From assembly GCA_029879555.1 (NCBI GenBank), contig JAOUQB010000005.1:1-22275 (forward strand): 22,275 nucleotides of DNA. Direction: 5' to 3'. The stretch comes from Nitrospirota bacterium. Its GTDB lineage: Bacteria > Nitrospirota > Nitrospiria > Nitrospirales > UBA8639. The notes below the pieces were generated by a model that saw only the letters and a list, made by a program, of their open reading frames with translations, ran no database searches and was not told the DNA's origin. Shown here piece after piece: positions 15,825 to 22,275 of this stretch (its first letter is position 1; every line of letters starts with the position of its first letter). Position numbers and translations under genes: made by a program.

Positions 15825-16526
15825 TTATGATAACCAGATCCGTAAAGATTGGATCCAACGAATTCCGTAAAGTGCGAAGCCGAGGATTTTGGGAACGCTG
15901 AGTTGGATGGGCTTTGTGGTGAGACAGCGCATGACATACGTCGCGGCCTGGTCAGGAGTCATCATGAGGGGTTTCCATGAAGCCTTCGGCAATTTGGTAT
16001 CCACAAAACCAAAGCGAATATTGGTGATGGAGATCCCTTGAGATTTGAGTTTCAAGGCCATGGCGACCAGGTAGTTACTGAATCCAGCTTTGGAGGCGGT
16101 GTACGACGGGGCGTCGGTATTATAAAAATCATCCGCTAAACTGGAGAGGCCGATAAAGTGGCCTTGCCCCTGTTTCAACCACCCTGGAAGGAGGGTCGCC
16201 AGAGTATGCACCATGGCCGTGAAATTAACGTCAATGACCTTGGCCTCTTGGGACAGATCTGGAAGGTGTAGGCCGGAGCCAATGGCGGCACAAAAAATAC
16301 AGGTATCGAAGGGACCTTCTTCCGCCATGAGACGGCGTAAGGTCTCAGGATAATGTGGGTCAGAAATGTCTAGGACCATATGACGAGGTCCTTCAATTCC
16401 GAGTGGACTTGGGCTTCGCGAGACACCCACGACCTGATGGCCTTGTGCCAAGAGCGACCGGGTAACGGCGGCACCAATCCCGTCTGAATTGCCAATAAGG
16501 AGGATCTTTTTGGGCATCAATGTCAT
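15825..16526 (-). CDS. Short-chain dehydrogenase/reductase (SDR)
   Basis: 233 residues, a typical length for a classical SDR. The NAD(P)-binding motif is IGNSDGIG (about 11-18, the GxxxGxG turn). VLDISDP marks the adenine pocket, N101 lies in VNFTAMVH, and the catalytic set is S128/S129, Y142 and K146 in the YTASK segment. The usual NNAG after strand 4 reads CAAIG, a mild departure. The C-terminal end (ILGFALYGIRWIQSLRIWLS) is hydrophobic and could touch a membrane. Basic residues after strand 2 (VSRSPS) hint at NADP(H). The substrate is unknown. Starts at 16526 and 16517 are both possible, and neither has a clear ribosome binding site. It is divergent from the membrane-protein/desaturase operon. 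Confidence 0.88.
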   Translation of the reverse strand: MTLMPKKILLIGNSDGIGAAVTRSLLAQGHQVVGVSRSPSPLGIEGPRHMVLDISDPHYPETLRRLMAEEGPFDTCIFCAAIGSGLHLPDLSQEAKVIDVNFTAMVHTLATLLPGWLKQGQGHFIGLSSLADDFYNTDAPSYTASKAGFSNYLVAMALKLKSQGISITNIRFGFVDTKLPKASWKPLMMTPDQAATYVMRCLTTKPIQLSVPKILGFALYGIRWIQSLRIWLS

Positions 16527-16616
16527 TGAGTATGATCGCTTAAAATTGACAGGTTGTACGTTGGTGTCACGGACATTGCTCTACCAAGAAAAGCCGGCGA
16601 ATCTTCCAACAAGGGG

Positions 16617-16901
16617 ATGGTTCGAGTAATGCTCAATCAGGGCTTCCCGCTGTATATGGTCAGTCAGAATCAGGAACCAGCCTGGGTGTTCTACGGGATG
16701 GTTAGCCTTCTCGGAGTAGTCTACCTTATTTCTTTTGTATGCCTATGGAAACTGTGGCAACAGCCGGTATCTGTTATCAAGAGGCTGTGTTGGTCAATCG
16801 TGCTCCTTCTCCCATTATTTGGCCCCATTTTTTATGGAGCCTGGTTTCGCTGGCTATCTGTACAACCAGAAGATCAACGCGCTCGAGGAAGATACTATTG
16901 A
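16617..16901 (+). CDS. Small membrane protein, PLDc_N-like
   Basis: About 94 residues with two membrane segments: WVFYGMVSLLGVVYLISFVCLW (about 23-44) and a second ending in LLLPLFGPIFYGAWFRW. The Pro-x-x-Gly-Pro-x-x-Tyr pattern in the second segment resembles the PLDc_N domain found at the N-terminus of cardiolipin synthases and in small stand-alone membrane proteins. No catalytic part is attached. The start is uncertain (ATG at 16617 or 16629; a GGGG run lies just before the first). First gene of a tightly packed plus-strand operon. Confidence 0.6.
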   Translation: MVRVMLNQGFPLYMVSQNQEPAWVFYGMVSLLGVVYLISFVCLWKLWQQPVSVIKRLCWSIVLLLPLFGPIFYGAWFRWLSVQPEDQRARGRYY

Positions 16902-16908
16902 GGTCCTC

Positions 16909-17391
16909 ATGAATACGTTCGGTGTGACGAGATCAATGACTTCACGAGGCTACGGGTTCGTGCTCATGATCTTGACCGGTTTATTTGCCTTTCGAGTCTT
17001 CGCGCAACTCGTTCAGGCTTGGCATCCGGTGGATTTTCTGCCTCCGTATGCAGCTTGGCACAGTGGGGCGTTGCCTTATAGCCTTTTGGTTAGTGTACAA
17101 GGAATTATTCTAGCTGCCTGTCTGAGAATTGTCTGGGGAGTATTCAAGGGAACAATAGCCCCTTCAGCCCCAAAGGGGAACATCCTATTTGGGCTGGGCA
17201 TCATCTATGGGCTAGGTATGTGTATTCGATTGTTTGTTGGATTGACGATTGCGCCTGATCATTATTGGTTTGGGGCGATCGTCCCAACCATTTTTCATCT
17301 CGTGTTGGCTTCATTTGTCATACTCTACGGCTGCTTTCATGTGAAATTTTCTCAGCTCTTGTCCCCGAGCTACCGAAATAATCCTACATGA
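16909..17391 (+). CDS. Integral membrane protein of unknown function
   Basis: 160 residues starting MNTFGVTRSMTSRGYG. It has about four membrane segments: near 14-34 (FVLMILTGLFAFRVFAQLV), 51-73, 88-107 and 118-142. I recognise no family. GAGG is five bases before the ATG at 16909. A longer open frame starting at 16735 runs inside the preceding gene in another frame and is rejected. Its stop overlaps the next start as ATGA (17388-17391), showing translational coupling to the desaturase-like gene. Confidence 0.75.
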   Translation: MNTFGVTRSMTSRGYGFVLMILTGLFAFRVFAQLVQAWHPVDFLPPYAAWHSGALPYSLLVSVQGIILAACLRIVWGVFKGTIAPSAPKGNILFGLGIIYGLGMCIRLFVGLTIAPDHYWFGAIVPTIFHLVLASFVILYGCFHVKFSQLLSPSYRNNPT

Positions 17392-18269
17392 ATCTGATTG
17401 TCCGTTATGGGGCCTATCCCTTCGTGCTGGCCTTCGGGGTAGGTTTGCATGAGCTCCTTCTTTGGTATCACGTTGGGATTCCAATTGCCACCTATCTGCC
17501 CGTGATTGTTGGAGCGGTTATGGTTGCTGGCTTGGAATGGACCTTTCCTTATCGGCAACAATGGCGGGCTGAACATGATGAGTGGGCGCAAGATGCCATT
17601 TTCATGGTCTTAGTTCAAGGGGTGTTCCCCAAGCTCGTAAGCGCGACCGTGCTGTTTTCGCTGTCGACGGTTCTCCATGCGCAGGATTTCATGGTTGAAG
17701 GATTATGGCCGACCCATTGGCCCGTGCCTATACAAATGCTGTTCATGATGGTCGTGGCAGACGGCGTGCGCTATTGGTTGCATCGCCGGGCTCATGAATG
17801 GGAACCCCTCTGGCGTTTCCATGCGGTACATCATTCTCCGCATAAGCTTTATTGGCTGAATGTCGGACGGTTTCACCCCATTGATAAAGGACTGCAACTC
17901 TGTCTTGATACCCTGCCCTTTCTGTTGGTCGGAGTCGGGGAAGAAGTGCTGGGTCTCTATATCGTGTGTTATGCCATCAATGGCTTTTTCCAACATTGTA
18001 ATATCGATCTCCGTCTCGGCGCGTTAAATTACCTGATCAGTGGACCCGAATTGCATCGTTGGCACCATTCCATGGTGAAACAGGAATCCAATCATAATTA
18101 TGGGAACAATCTTATTATTTGGGATCTGGTCTTCGGTACCTGGTATTGGCCGAAAGAGAGAGAGGTGCAGGAATTGGGGTTAGTGAACAGAGCATACCCT
18201 TCATCGTTTTTTGAACAAATGACAACACCATTGATCCCCGGGGCTGATAAGCAGCTGGTAGAGCAATGA
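17388..18269 (+). CDS. Sterol desaturase / fatty acid hydroxylase family membrane di-iron enzyme
   Basis: 293 residues with several membrane segments. The histidine clusters that hold the di-iron centre are complete: HRRAH (H132, H136), HAVHH (H145, H148, H149) and HRWHH (H223, H226, H227), with an extra H203 in FQHCN. This family uses O2 and electrons to hydroxylate or desaturate lipid chains, sterols, carotenoids or related molecules at the membrane. The substrate cannot be read from the sequence. The gene overlaps both neighbours by four bases (ATGA), so it is made together with an unknown membrane protein and a GH3-family enzyme. That suggests its product feeds a conjugation step. Confidence 0.9.
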   Translation: MNLIVRYGAYPFVLAFGVGLHELLLWYHVGIPIATYLPVIVGAVMVAGLEWTFPYRQQWRAEHDEWAQDAIFMVLVQGVFPKLVSATVLFSLSTVLHAQDFMVEGLWPTHWPVPIQMLFMMVVADGVRYWLHRRAHEWEPLWRFHAVHHSPHKLYWLNVGRFHPIDKGLQLCLDTLPFLLVGVGEEVLGLYIVCYAINGFFQHCNIDLRLGALNYLISGPELHRWHHSMVKQESNHNYGNNLIIWDLVFGTWYWPKEREVQELGLVNRAYPSSFFEQMTTPLIPGADKQLVEQ

Positions 18270-19906
18270 ATATTTTCACTTTCGGACATAATGCTCGAAT
18301 GCATGTGTGTATGATGATGGTGAAATATCAATACTGGAACCCGTTTATCAAGCACACGCACGATCCTCAGGGGGTGCAACAGGCTTTGCTCGAGCGCATT
18401 GTAAAGACCCAGGCAGAGACGACATATGGACGGAAGTATCAGTTCAGCCGGCTGCGTGGTTACCATGAGTTTCGGTTCGGTGTCCCTATTCAAACGTATG
18501 AAGATGTACGTCCCTATCTTCAGGCCCAAGAAGCGACAAAAGGACGAGAGCTGAATGATGAACAGCCGATAAGTTATGCCGTGACGAGCGGAACGACGGG
18601 CCAGCCAAAAATGATTCCGATTCTTCCACGTACTCCGCAAATGTTTCGGCACTATCAACTCTTAAGCACCTATGCGCAATATCAGGGCATTCCCAAAATT
18701 TTTCAGGGGAAAATGCTGGTCATTGCCGGGCAGGAAGTTGAAGGGTACTTGGAGTCTGGAACATCGTATGGTTCGATGTCAGGAATGCTTACCTCGGCTT
18801 TACCTTCCATGCTTCAGCCTAAACGAATTGTCCCTGACTTGATTGAGCGGATTACCGAGTATCAACAAAAGTATCTATACTTAGCGGCGTGGGCTTTGGC
18901 GGAACCGAATCTTTCGGTCGTGGCTACTGCGAATCCTTCCACCTTTCTCAAGTTACTAGAGGTCGGGCGTCAGCATTTTTCTCAATTAGTGGAACAGCTG
19001 GAGTCTGATCGCAAAAAAACTCCTGATTGGATTGCCCCGTTTCCGCGTCTTTCGCGGAGACGATTACGTTATCTTCAATCGCTTGTGGGTCAGGAAGATC
19101 AGTTGACGGTTGAGGCTTTGTGGCCGAAATTAAAAGCCGTCGTCACGTGGACAGGGGGAAGTTGTGGGGCGTTAATTCCCAGCCTCAAAGCCAAGCTTTC
19201 CGCGAAGACAGCGATTGTCGAAATGGGGTATCTGTCCAGTGAATTTCTGGGAAGCCTGAATGTGGACGTGCAAACTAATCAATGTGTCCCAACCTTCCAT
19301 GAAAACTTTTTTGAATTCGTCGAACAAGCTGATTGGGATGCGGATCGCCCTAATACCCTGACGCTCGATCAATTAGAGCCTGGCAAGCGGTACTATGTCC
19401 TCGTCACCACGATGAATGGTTTGTACCGGTATCTGATGAATGATCTGATTGAAGTGACCGGTTGGTTTCATCGTACCCCTACGATTCGCTTTGTGCAAAA
19501 AGGCAAAGGGGTGACGAACTTGACCGGTGAAAAACTCTATGAGTTCCATGTGATGAATGCCGTTGAAGCAATCCAAGAGGCCTATCAGACGACCGTGGAA
19601 TTCTATGTCATGCTGGCTGATCCCTTGTCATTGCAATATACCTTGTATCTTGAGCACCCACCCTTGGATTTTTTCGTCGGTTACAAGCTTGAGCAACATA
19701 TGGGAGAGGCTAATGTGGAATTTCAATCCAAACGAGCGAGTGAACGATTGCAGCCTCTTCGGGTGGTGTATGTGCGACCAGGAACGGGTGATGCGTATAA
19801 AGCCCATAGCCTGCAACAGGGTCAACGGGACGCCCAATTCAAGGTGATACGATTGCAATATAGCAAAGACTGCTCATTTGACTTTTCCGACTATGTGAGA
19901 GCCTGA
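18266..19906 (+). CDS. GH3-family acyl-adenylating / amide synthetase-like protein
   Basis: 546 residues, the usual size for the family. The three ATP/AMP-binding motifs are in order: SGTTGQPK (108-115), YLSSE (322-326, the family's Y-x-S-S-E) and YRYLMND (387-393), followed by the TNLTGEKLYE lid region near 417-426. Plant GH3 enzymes adenylate a carboxylic acid hormone and join it to an amino acid. Bacterial relatives are widespread and largely uncharacterised, so acyl-amino-acid or acyl-amine formation is inference. It overlaps the desaturase-like gene by four bases, and the enolase-superfamily gene follows 13 bases later. This supports a shared pathway in which an oxidised acid is activated and conjugated. 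Confidence 0.9.
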   Translation: MNIFTFGHNARMHVCMMMVKYQYWNPFIKHTHDPQGVQQALLERIVKTQAETTYGRKYQFSRLRGYHEFRFGVPIQTYEDVRPYLQAQEATKGRELNDEQPISYAVTSGTTGQPKMIPILPRTPQMFRHYQLLSTYAQYQGIPKIFQGKMLVIAGQEVEGYLESGTSYGSMSGMLTSALPSMLQPKRIVPDLIERITEYQQKYLYLAAWALAEPNLSVVATANPSTFLKLLEVGRQHFSQLVEQLESDRKKTPDWIAPFPRLSRRRLRYLQSLVGQEDQLTVEALWPKLKAVVTWTGGSCGALIPSLKAKLSAKTAIVEMGYLSSEFLGSLNVDVQTNQCVPTFHENFFEFVEQADWDADRPNTLTLDQLEPGKRYYVLVTTMNGLYRYLMNDLIEVTGWFHRTPTIRFVQKGKGVTNLTGEKLYEFHVMNAVEAIQEAYQTTVEFYVMLADPLSLQYTLYLEHPPLDFFVGYKLEQHMGEANVEFQSKRASERLQPLRVVYVRPGTGDAYKAHSLQQGQRDAQFKVIRLQYSKDCSFDFSDYVRA

Positions 19907-19919
19907 ATCGAAACGTGCA

Positions 19920-21011
19920 GTGAGACTCACGATCACAAATCTGGATTTCCCATTTAAGCAGGCGTTCGCCCATGCGACGGCTACTCGTTTCTGTACCGAA
20001 GGTGTGTTGGTCAAAGCCGAATCATCGAAGGGGGTAATTGGGGTAGGGGAGGGGTGTCCCAGAAAATATGTTACGGGAGAGACAATACACACCGCCACGA
20101 GTTTTTTTGACTCGCATCGACAAACATGGGAACAGTTCAGGAGTGTTGAGGATCTTAAGTCCTGGATGACCACGAATAGCGGAGCTATCGATAGGAATCC
20201 GGCTAGTTGGTGTGCGGTAGAACTGGCCTTGTTCGATTGCTGGGGGCAAGAGCAGGGGCAATCGATAGAAGCCCTTCTAAACCTGGAAGAATTAACCGGA
20301 CAATTTCACTATTCAGCTGTGCTGGGAACAGAGAGCTTCGCCACCTTCCAAAATCAAGCGCAACAATTTTCGGCCCTCGAGTTTGAAGATTTCAAGGTGA
20401 AGGTCTCGGGAAATCTTGAAACTGATCACCAAAATCTTGCGTTCCTCCAACATCTTCCTATCAAGAACCTCCGCATACGCCTGGATGCCAACAATCTCTG
20501 GAAGACCGCAGACGAAGCAGGAGACTACCTAAAAAATTTGAACTATCCGTTCTTGGCTATCGAAGAGCCCTTGCAAGAAGGAGATTATGATGGTTGCCGG
20601 CAAATCAGCCAACAACTGGGATTCCCGATTATTCTCGATGAAAGCTTTTTACGCATAGAACAATTTCAGCATGTGCAGAAAGATCCTAAATCTTGGATCA
20701 TCAATATCCGGATTTCAAAAATGGGTGGCATTCTACGGTCCTTAGCCATTGCCGAAGAAGCCAAAGCCTTGGGCATTCCGATCATCATCGGGGCACAAGT
20801 AGGTGAGACCAGTATTTTGACTCGAGCCGCTCTCACCGTCGCCAATCACTACCGCGACATTCTTCAGGCCCAAGAAGGGGCCTTCGGAACCTATCTGCTA
20901 GAACACGACATCACCGACCCACCTCTCATGTTCGGCAAAGGCGGAACGCTCGATCCTCAAACTCTCCGTGGCCATCCCGGTTTGGGGTTGATCCTCGCAG
21001 AATCAATATAA
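19920..21011 (+). CDS. Enolase-superfamily enzyme, muconate-lactonizing/dipeptide-epimerase-like
   Basis: 363 residues from a GTG start. The muconate-lactonizing-enzyme subgroup layout is complete: catalytic KxK (K159, K161 in DFKVKVS), metal ligands D189 (RLDANN), E215 (IEEPL) and D240 (ILDES), and the second catalytic Lys K267 (ISKMGG). These enzymes remove the proton next to a carboxylate. Subgroup members are dipeptide epimerases, o-succinylbenzoate synthases, N-succinylamino acid racemases and cycloisomerases. The specificity loop GAQVGETSI does not settle which. Next to a GH3 enzyme that may make amino-acid conjugates, epimerisation of such a conjugate is an attractive but untested idea. 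The ribosome binding site is weak, and coupling to the GH3 stop 13 bases upstream is likely. Confidence 0.85.
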   Translation: MRLTITNLDFPFKQAFAHATATRFCTEGVLVKAESSKGVIGVGEGCPRKYVTGETIHTATSFFDSHRQTWEQFRSVEDLKSWMTTNSGAIDRNPASWCAVELALFDCWGQEQGQSIEALLNLEELTGQFHYSAVLGTESFATFQNQAQQFSALEFEDFKVKVSGNLETDHQNLAFLQHLPIKNLRIRLDANNLWKTADEAGDYLKNLNYPFLAIEEPLQEGDYDGCRQISQQLGFPIILDESFLRIEQFQHVQKDPKSWIINIRISKMGGILRSLAIAEEAKALGIPIIIGAQVGETSILTRAALTVANHYRDILQAQEGAFGTYLLEHDITDPPLMFGKGGTLDPQTLRGHPGLGLILAESI

Positions 21012-21079
21012 GTCTTTTTACCCTTCTTCTTTCAGGAATTTTCCTGCCACGGACAGCCCCTCCTGTACATTTTCTTGGT

Positions 21080-21113
21080 GGTTGGCTAGGATGGGGCCAA
21101 CCGGGGAAGCCCC
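21080..21113 (+). promoter_or_regulatory. Two adjacent stem-loops ahead of the TIR gene
   Basis: GGTTGGC (21080-21086) pairs perfectly with GCCAACC (21096-21102), and GGGG (21103-21106) with CCCC (21110-21113). No T run follows, so this is not a standard terminator. It ends 12 bases before a start codon with no clear ribosome binding site, so it might influence translation or protect the transcript. The function is unproven. Confidence 0.3.
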
Positions 21114-21125
21114 ACTTATTCAGAT

Positions 21126-21614
21126 ATGAAAAAGAAAATTATTGTCTTTGTATCATATGCCCGCGCTAATCGGGATTTGGCGACACGGTTTTTGAAGAAA
21201 TTCAAGGAGCAAGCTTCGCCATCGAAGCACTATCACTATGTCTTTTGGCGAGATGCCGATATTCTTGTAGGAGAAAAATGGCATGAAGCCATTCAGGAGG
21301 CGTTATCTCAATGTGATGTGGGTTTGGTATTAATCAGCCCGGCGTTTTTGGGATCGCAATACATACAAGATCACGAATTGCCTAAATTTTTGAAGTGTGG
21401 AGGGAAGGCGGTGATTCCAGTATTGTTGCAACCCATTGATGTGGATCGTCATGATTTAAAGGGCCTCCAGCGCACACAGATCTTCCGACTGGATCGTCCA
21501 CGCTTCGCGTCGCCGAAAGCGTATGGGGAATGTTCCGGTGCCCAGCGTGATCAGTTCGCTTTGGAACTCTTTCGCCAAGTCGAAGCCCGTTTAGATAAAG
21601 TGGTGTCTCAATAA
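21126..21614 (+). CDS. Stand-alone TIR-domain protein
   Basis: 162 residues, essentially one TIR domain. Conserved parts are VFVSYARANRDLA (about 7-19), WRDADILVGEKWHEAIQEAL (about 41-60), the strand CDVGLVLISPAFLGSQYI and DHELPKFL, whose E84 occupies the position of the catalytic Glu of NAD-cleaving TIRs. No membrane segment, and no second domain such as SLOG or a nuclease, is fused. Bacterial TIR proteins either hydrolyse NAD or make cyclic-ADP-ribose signals, often in anti-phage systems such as Thoeris, while others are scaffolds. No Thoeris ThsA partner is present. The next gene begins 14 bases after the stop, so the two are likely one transcript. Confidence 0.9.
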   Translation: MKKKIIVFVSYARANRDLATRFLKKFKEQASPSKHYHYVFWRDADILVGEKWHEAIQEALSQCDVGLVLISPAFLGSQYIQDHELPKFLKCGGKAVIPVLLQPIDVDRHDLKGLQRTQIFRLDRPRFASPKAYGECSGAQRDQFALELFRQVEARLDKVVSQ

Positions 21615-21628
21615 AACCTAAGAATCTT

Positions 21629-22275
21629 ATGACTGAACCGACGATTACCTGTCCTAACTGTAAGACGGAGATTAAGCTTACCGAGTCGTTGGCTGCGCCT
21701 CTCCTTGAAGTGACGAAGCGAGAGTTTGAACAACGGCTTGCCCAAAAAGAAGCTGAATCGGCTAGGCAAGAAGCGGGGATTCGTCAGCGTGAGGTGGCTT
21801 TATCAAAAGCGAAAGAAGCTTTGGATGAGCAAGTGGCTGAGAAGTTGAAAGGTGAACGGACGCGAATTGCCGCTGAGGAATCAAAAAAAGCCAAGCTTGC
21901 GGTCGCCAATGATGTTGAACAAAAGTCAAAGGACCTCATTGAACTTCAAGAAATCCTTAAACAACGTGATGAAAAACTCGCCGAGGCACAGAAGGTCCAA
22001 GCGGATCTGCTCCGTAAGCAACGTGAATTGGATGATGCCAAACGCGAACTCGACCTTACTATCGAAAAGCGAGTGCAGGCTGGTCTTGTTGCGACGCGTG
22101 AGCAAGCCAAGAAAGAAGTAGAAGACGCGCTCAAATTCAAGGTTATGGAAAAAGAGCAGACCATTTCATCCATGCAAAAGCAAATTGAAGAATTAAAGCG
22201 TCGGGCTGAGCAGGGCTCCCAGCAACTTCAAGGAGAGGTTCAAGAACTCGAATTGGAATCGGTGCTGTCTGCCAA
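21629..22275 (+). CDS. DUF2130-family protein, 3' end outside window
   Basis: 215 codons are visible from ATG 21629 to the edge with no stop. It starts MTEPTITCPNCKTEIKLTES: two Cys residues (CPNC) form half of a possible zinc site. A long charged coiled coil follows (about 30-200, with QKEAESARQ and QRDEKLAEAQ stretches), leading into LQGEVQELELESVL. This matches the start of DUF2130 (COG4487) proteins, whose C-terminal part, missing here, is predicted to be related to PD-(D/E)XK nucleases. The ribosome binding site is weak. Close linkage to the TIR gene suggests a functional pair, but members of this family also occur alone. Confidence 0.85.
   Translation, partial: MTEPTITCPNCKTEIKLTESLAAPLLEVTKREFEQRLAQKEAESARQEAGIRQREVALSKAKEALDEQVAEKLKGERTRIAAEESKKAKLAVANDVEQKSKDLIELQEILKQRDEKLAEAQKVQADLLRKQRELDDAKRELDLTIEKRVQAGLVATREQAKKEVEDALKFKVMEKEQTISSMQKQIEELKRRAEQGSQQLQGEVQELELESVLSA

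Noticed and set aside
16735..16908. Longer N-terminus for the second membrane protein.
   Set aside because: It would overlap the preceding membrane-protein gene in another frame and has Cys/Ser-rich non-membrane sequence; GAGG favours the ATG at 16909.
18569..18578. GCCGATAA-like -10 motif inside the GH3 gene.
   Set aside because: Lies in coding sequence with no downstream start it could serve; expected by chance.

Overview
The window looks like chromosomal DNA from a free-living Gram-negative bacterium with roughly balanced base composition (judged by eye). The gene content, the style of the intergenic repeat and the protein families recall Nitrospirota (Nitrospira-like, perhaps a lineage near 50% GC). 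That assignment is inference from pattern memory, not from a marker gene. No rRNA, tRNA, CRISPR array, integrase or transposase was seen.

Layout: (1) 1-640, minus strand, a SAM methyltransferase cut by the left edge. (2) 641-1469, a long non-coding stretch with a good sigma-28-type promoter match at 1077-1103. (3) 1470-8225, plus strand, a compact chemosensory operon: a membrane chemoreceptor with a CxxCH haem-c motif in its sensor domain, cheR, a very large CheW-CheW-HPt-CheA fusion, and cheB. The cheB receiver domain has lost its phospho-acceptor Asp, its acidic pair and its Lys. No cheY or separate cheW is present. (4) 8543-10255, minus strand, a repetitive coiled-coil protein. (5) 10963-11391, plus strand, a small lipoprotein. 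(6) 11830-11998, a 169-bp intergenic element with 18-bp terminal inverted repeats (MITE-like or REP-like). (7) 12026-14361, minus strand, three close genes: a DksA/TraR zinc-finger protein, a zinc-ribbon methyltransferase and a BaiN/HI0933-type flavoprotein. (8) 14482-15120, plus strand, a beta-carbonic anhydrase. (9) 15148-16526, minus strand, a short-chain dehydrogenase and a nitrobindin-like beta-barrel protein. (10) 16617-21011, plus strand, a five-gene operon with 4-base stop/start overlaps at two of its four junctions: two small membrane proteins, a sterol-desaturase-family hydroxylase, a GH3-family acyl-adenylating enzyme and an enolase-superfamily enzyme. (11) 21126-22275, plus strand, a stand-alone TIR-domain protein followed 14 bases later by a DUF2130 protein cut by the right edge.

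Three areas deserve most attention. The chemosensory operon combines a probable haem-based receptor with a kinase whose own phosphotransfer site is degenerate and a methylesterase that cannot be phosphorylated in the usual way, so its output is not obvious. The desaturase/GH3/enolase operon reads like an undescribed small-molecule or lipid-conjugate pathway. The TIR/DUF2130 pair could be a defence module.
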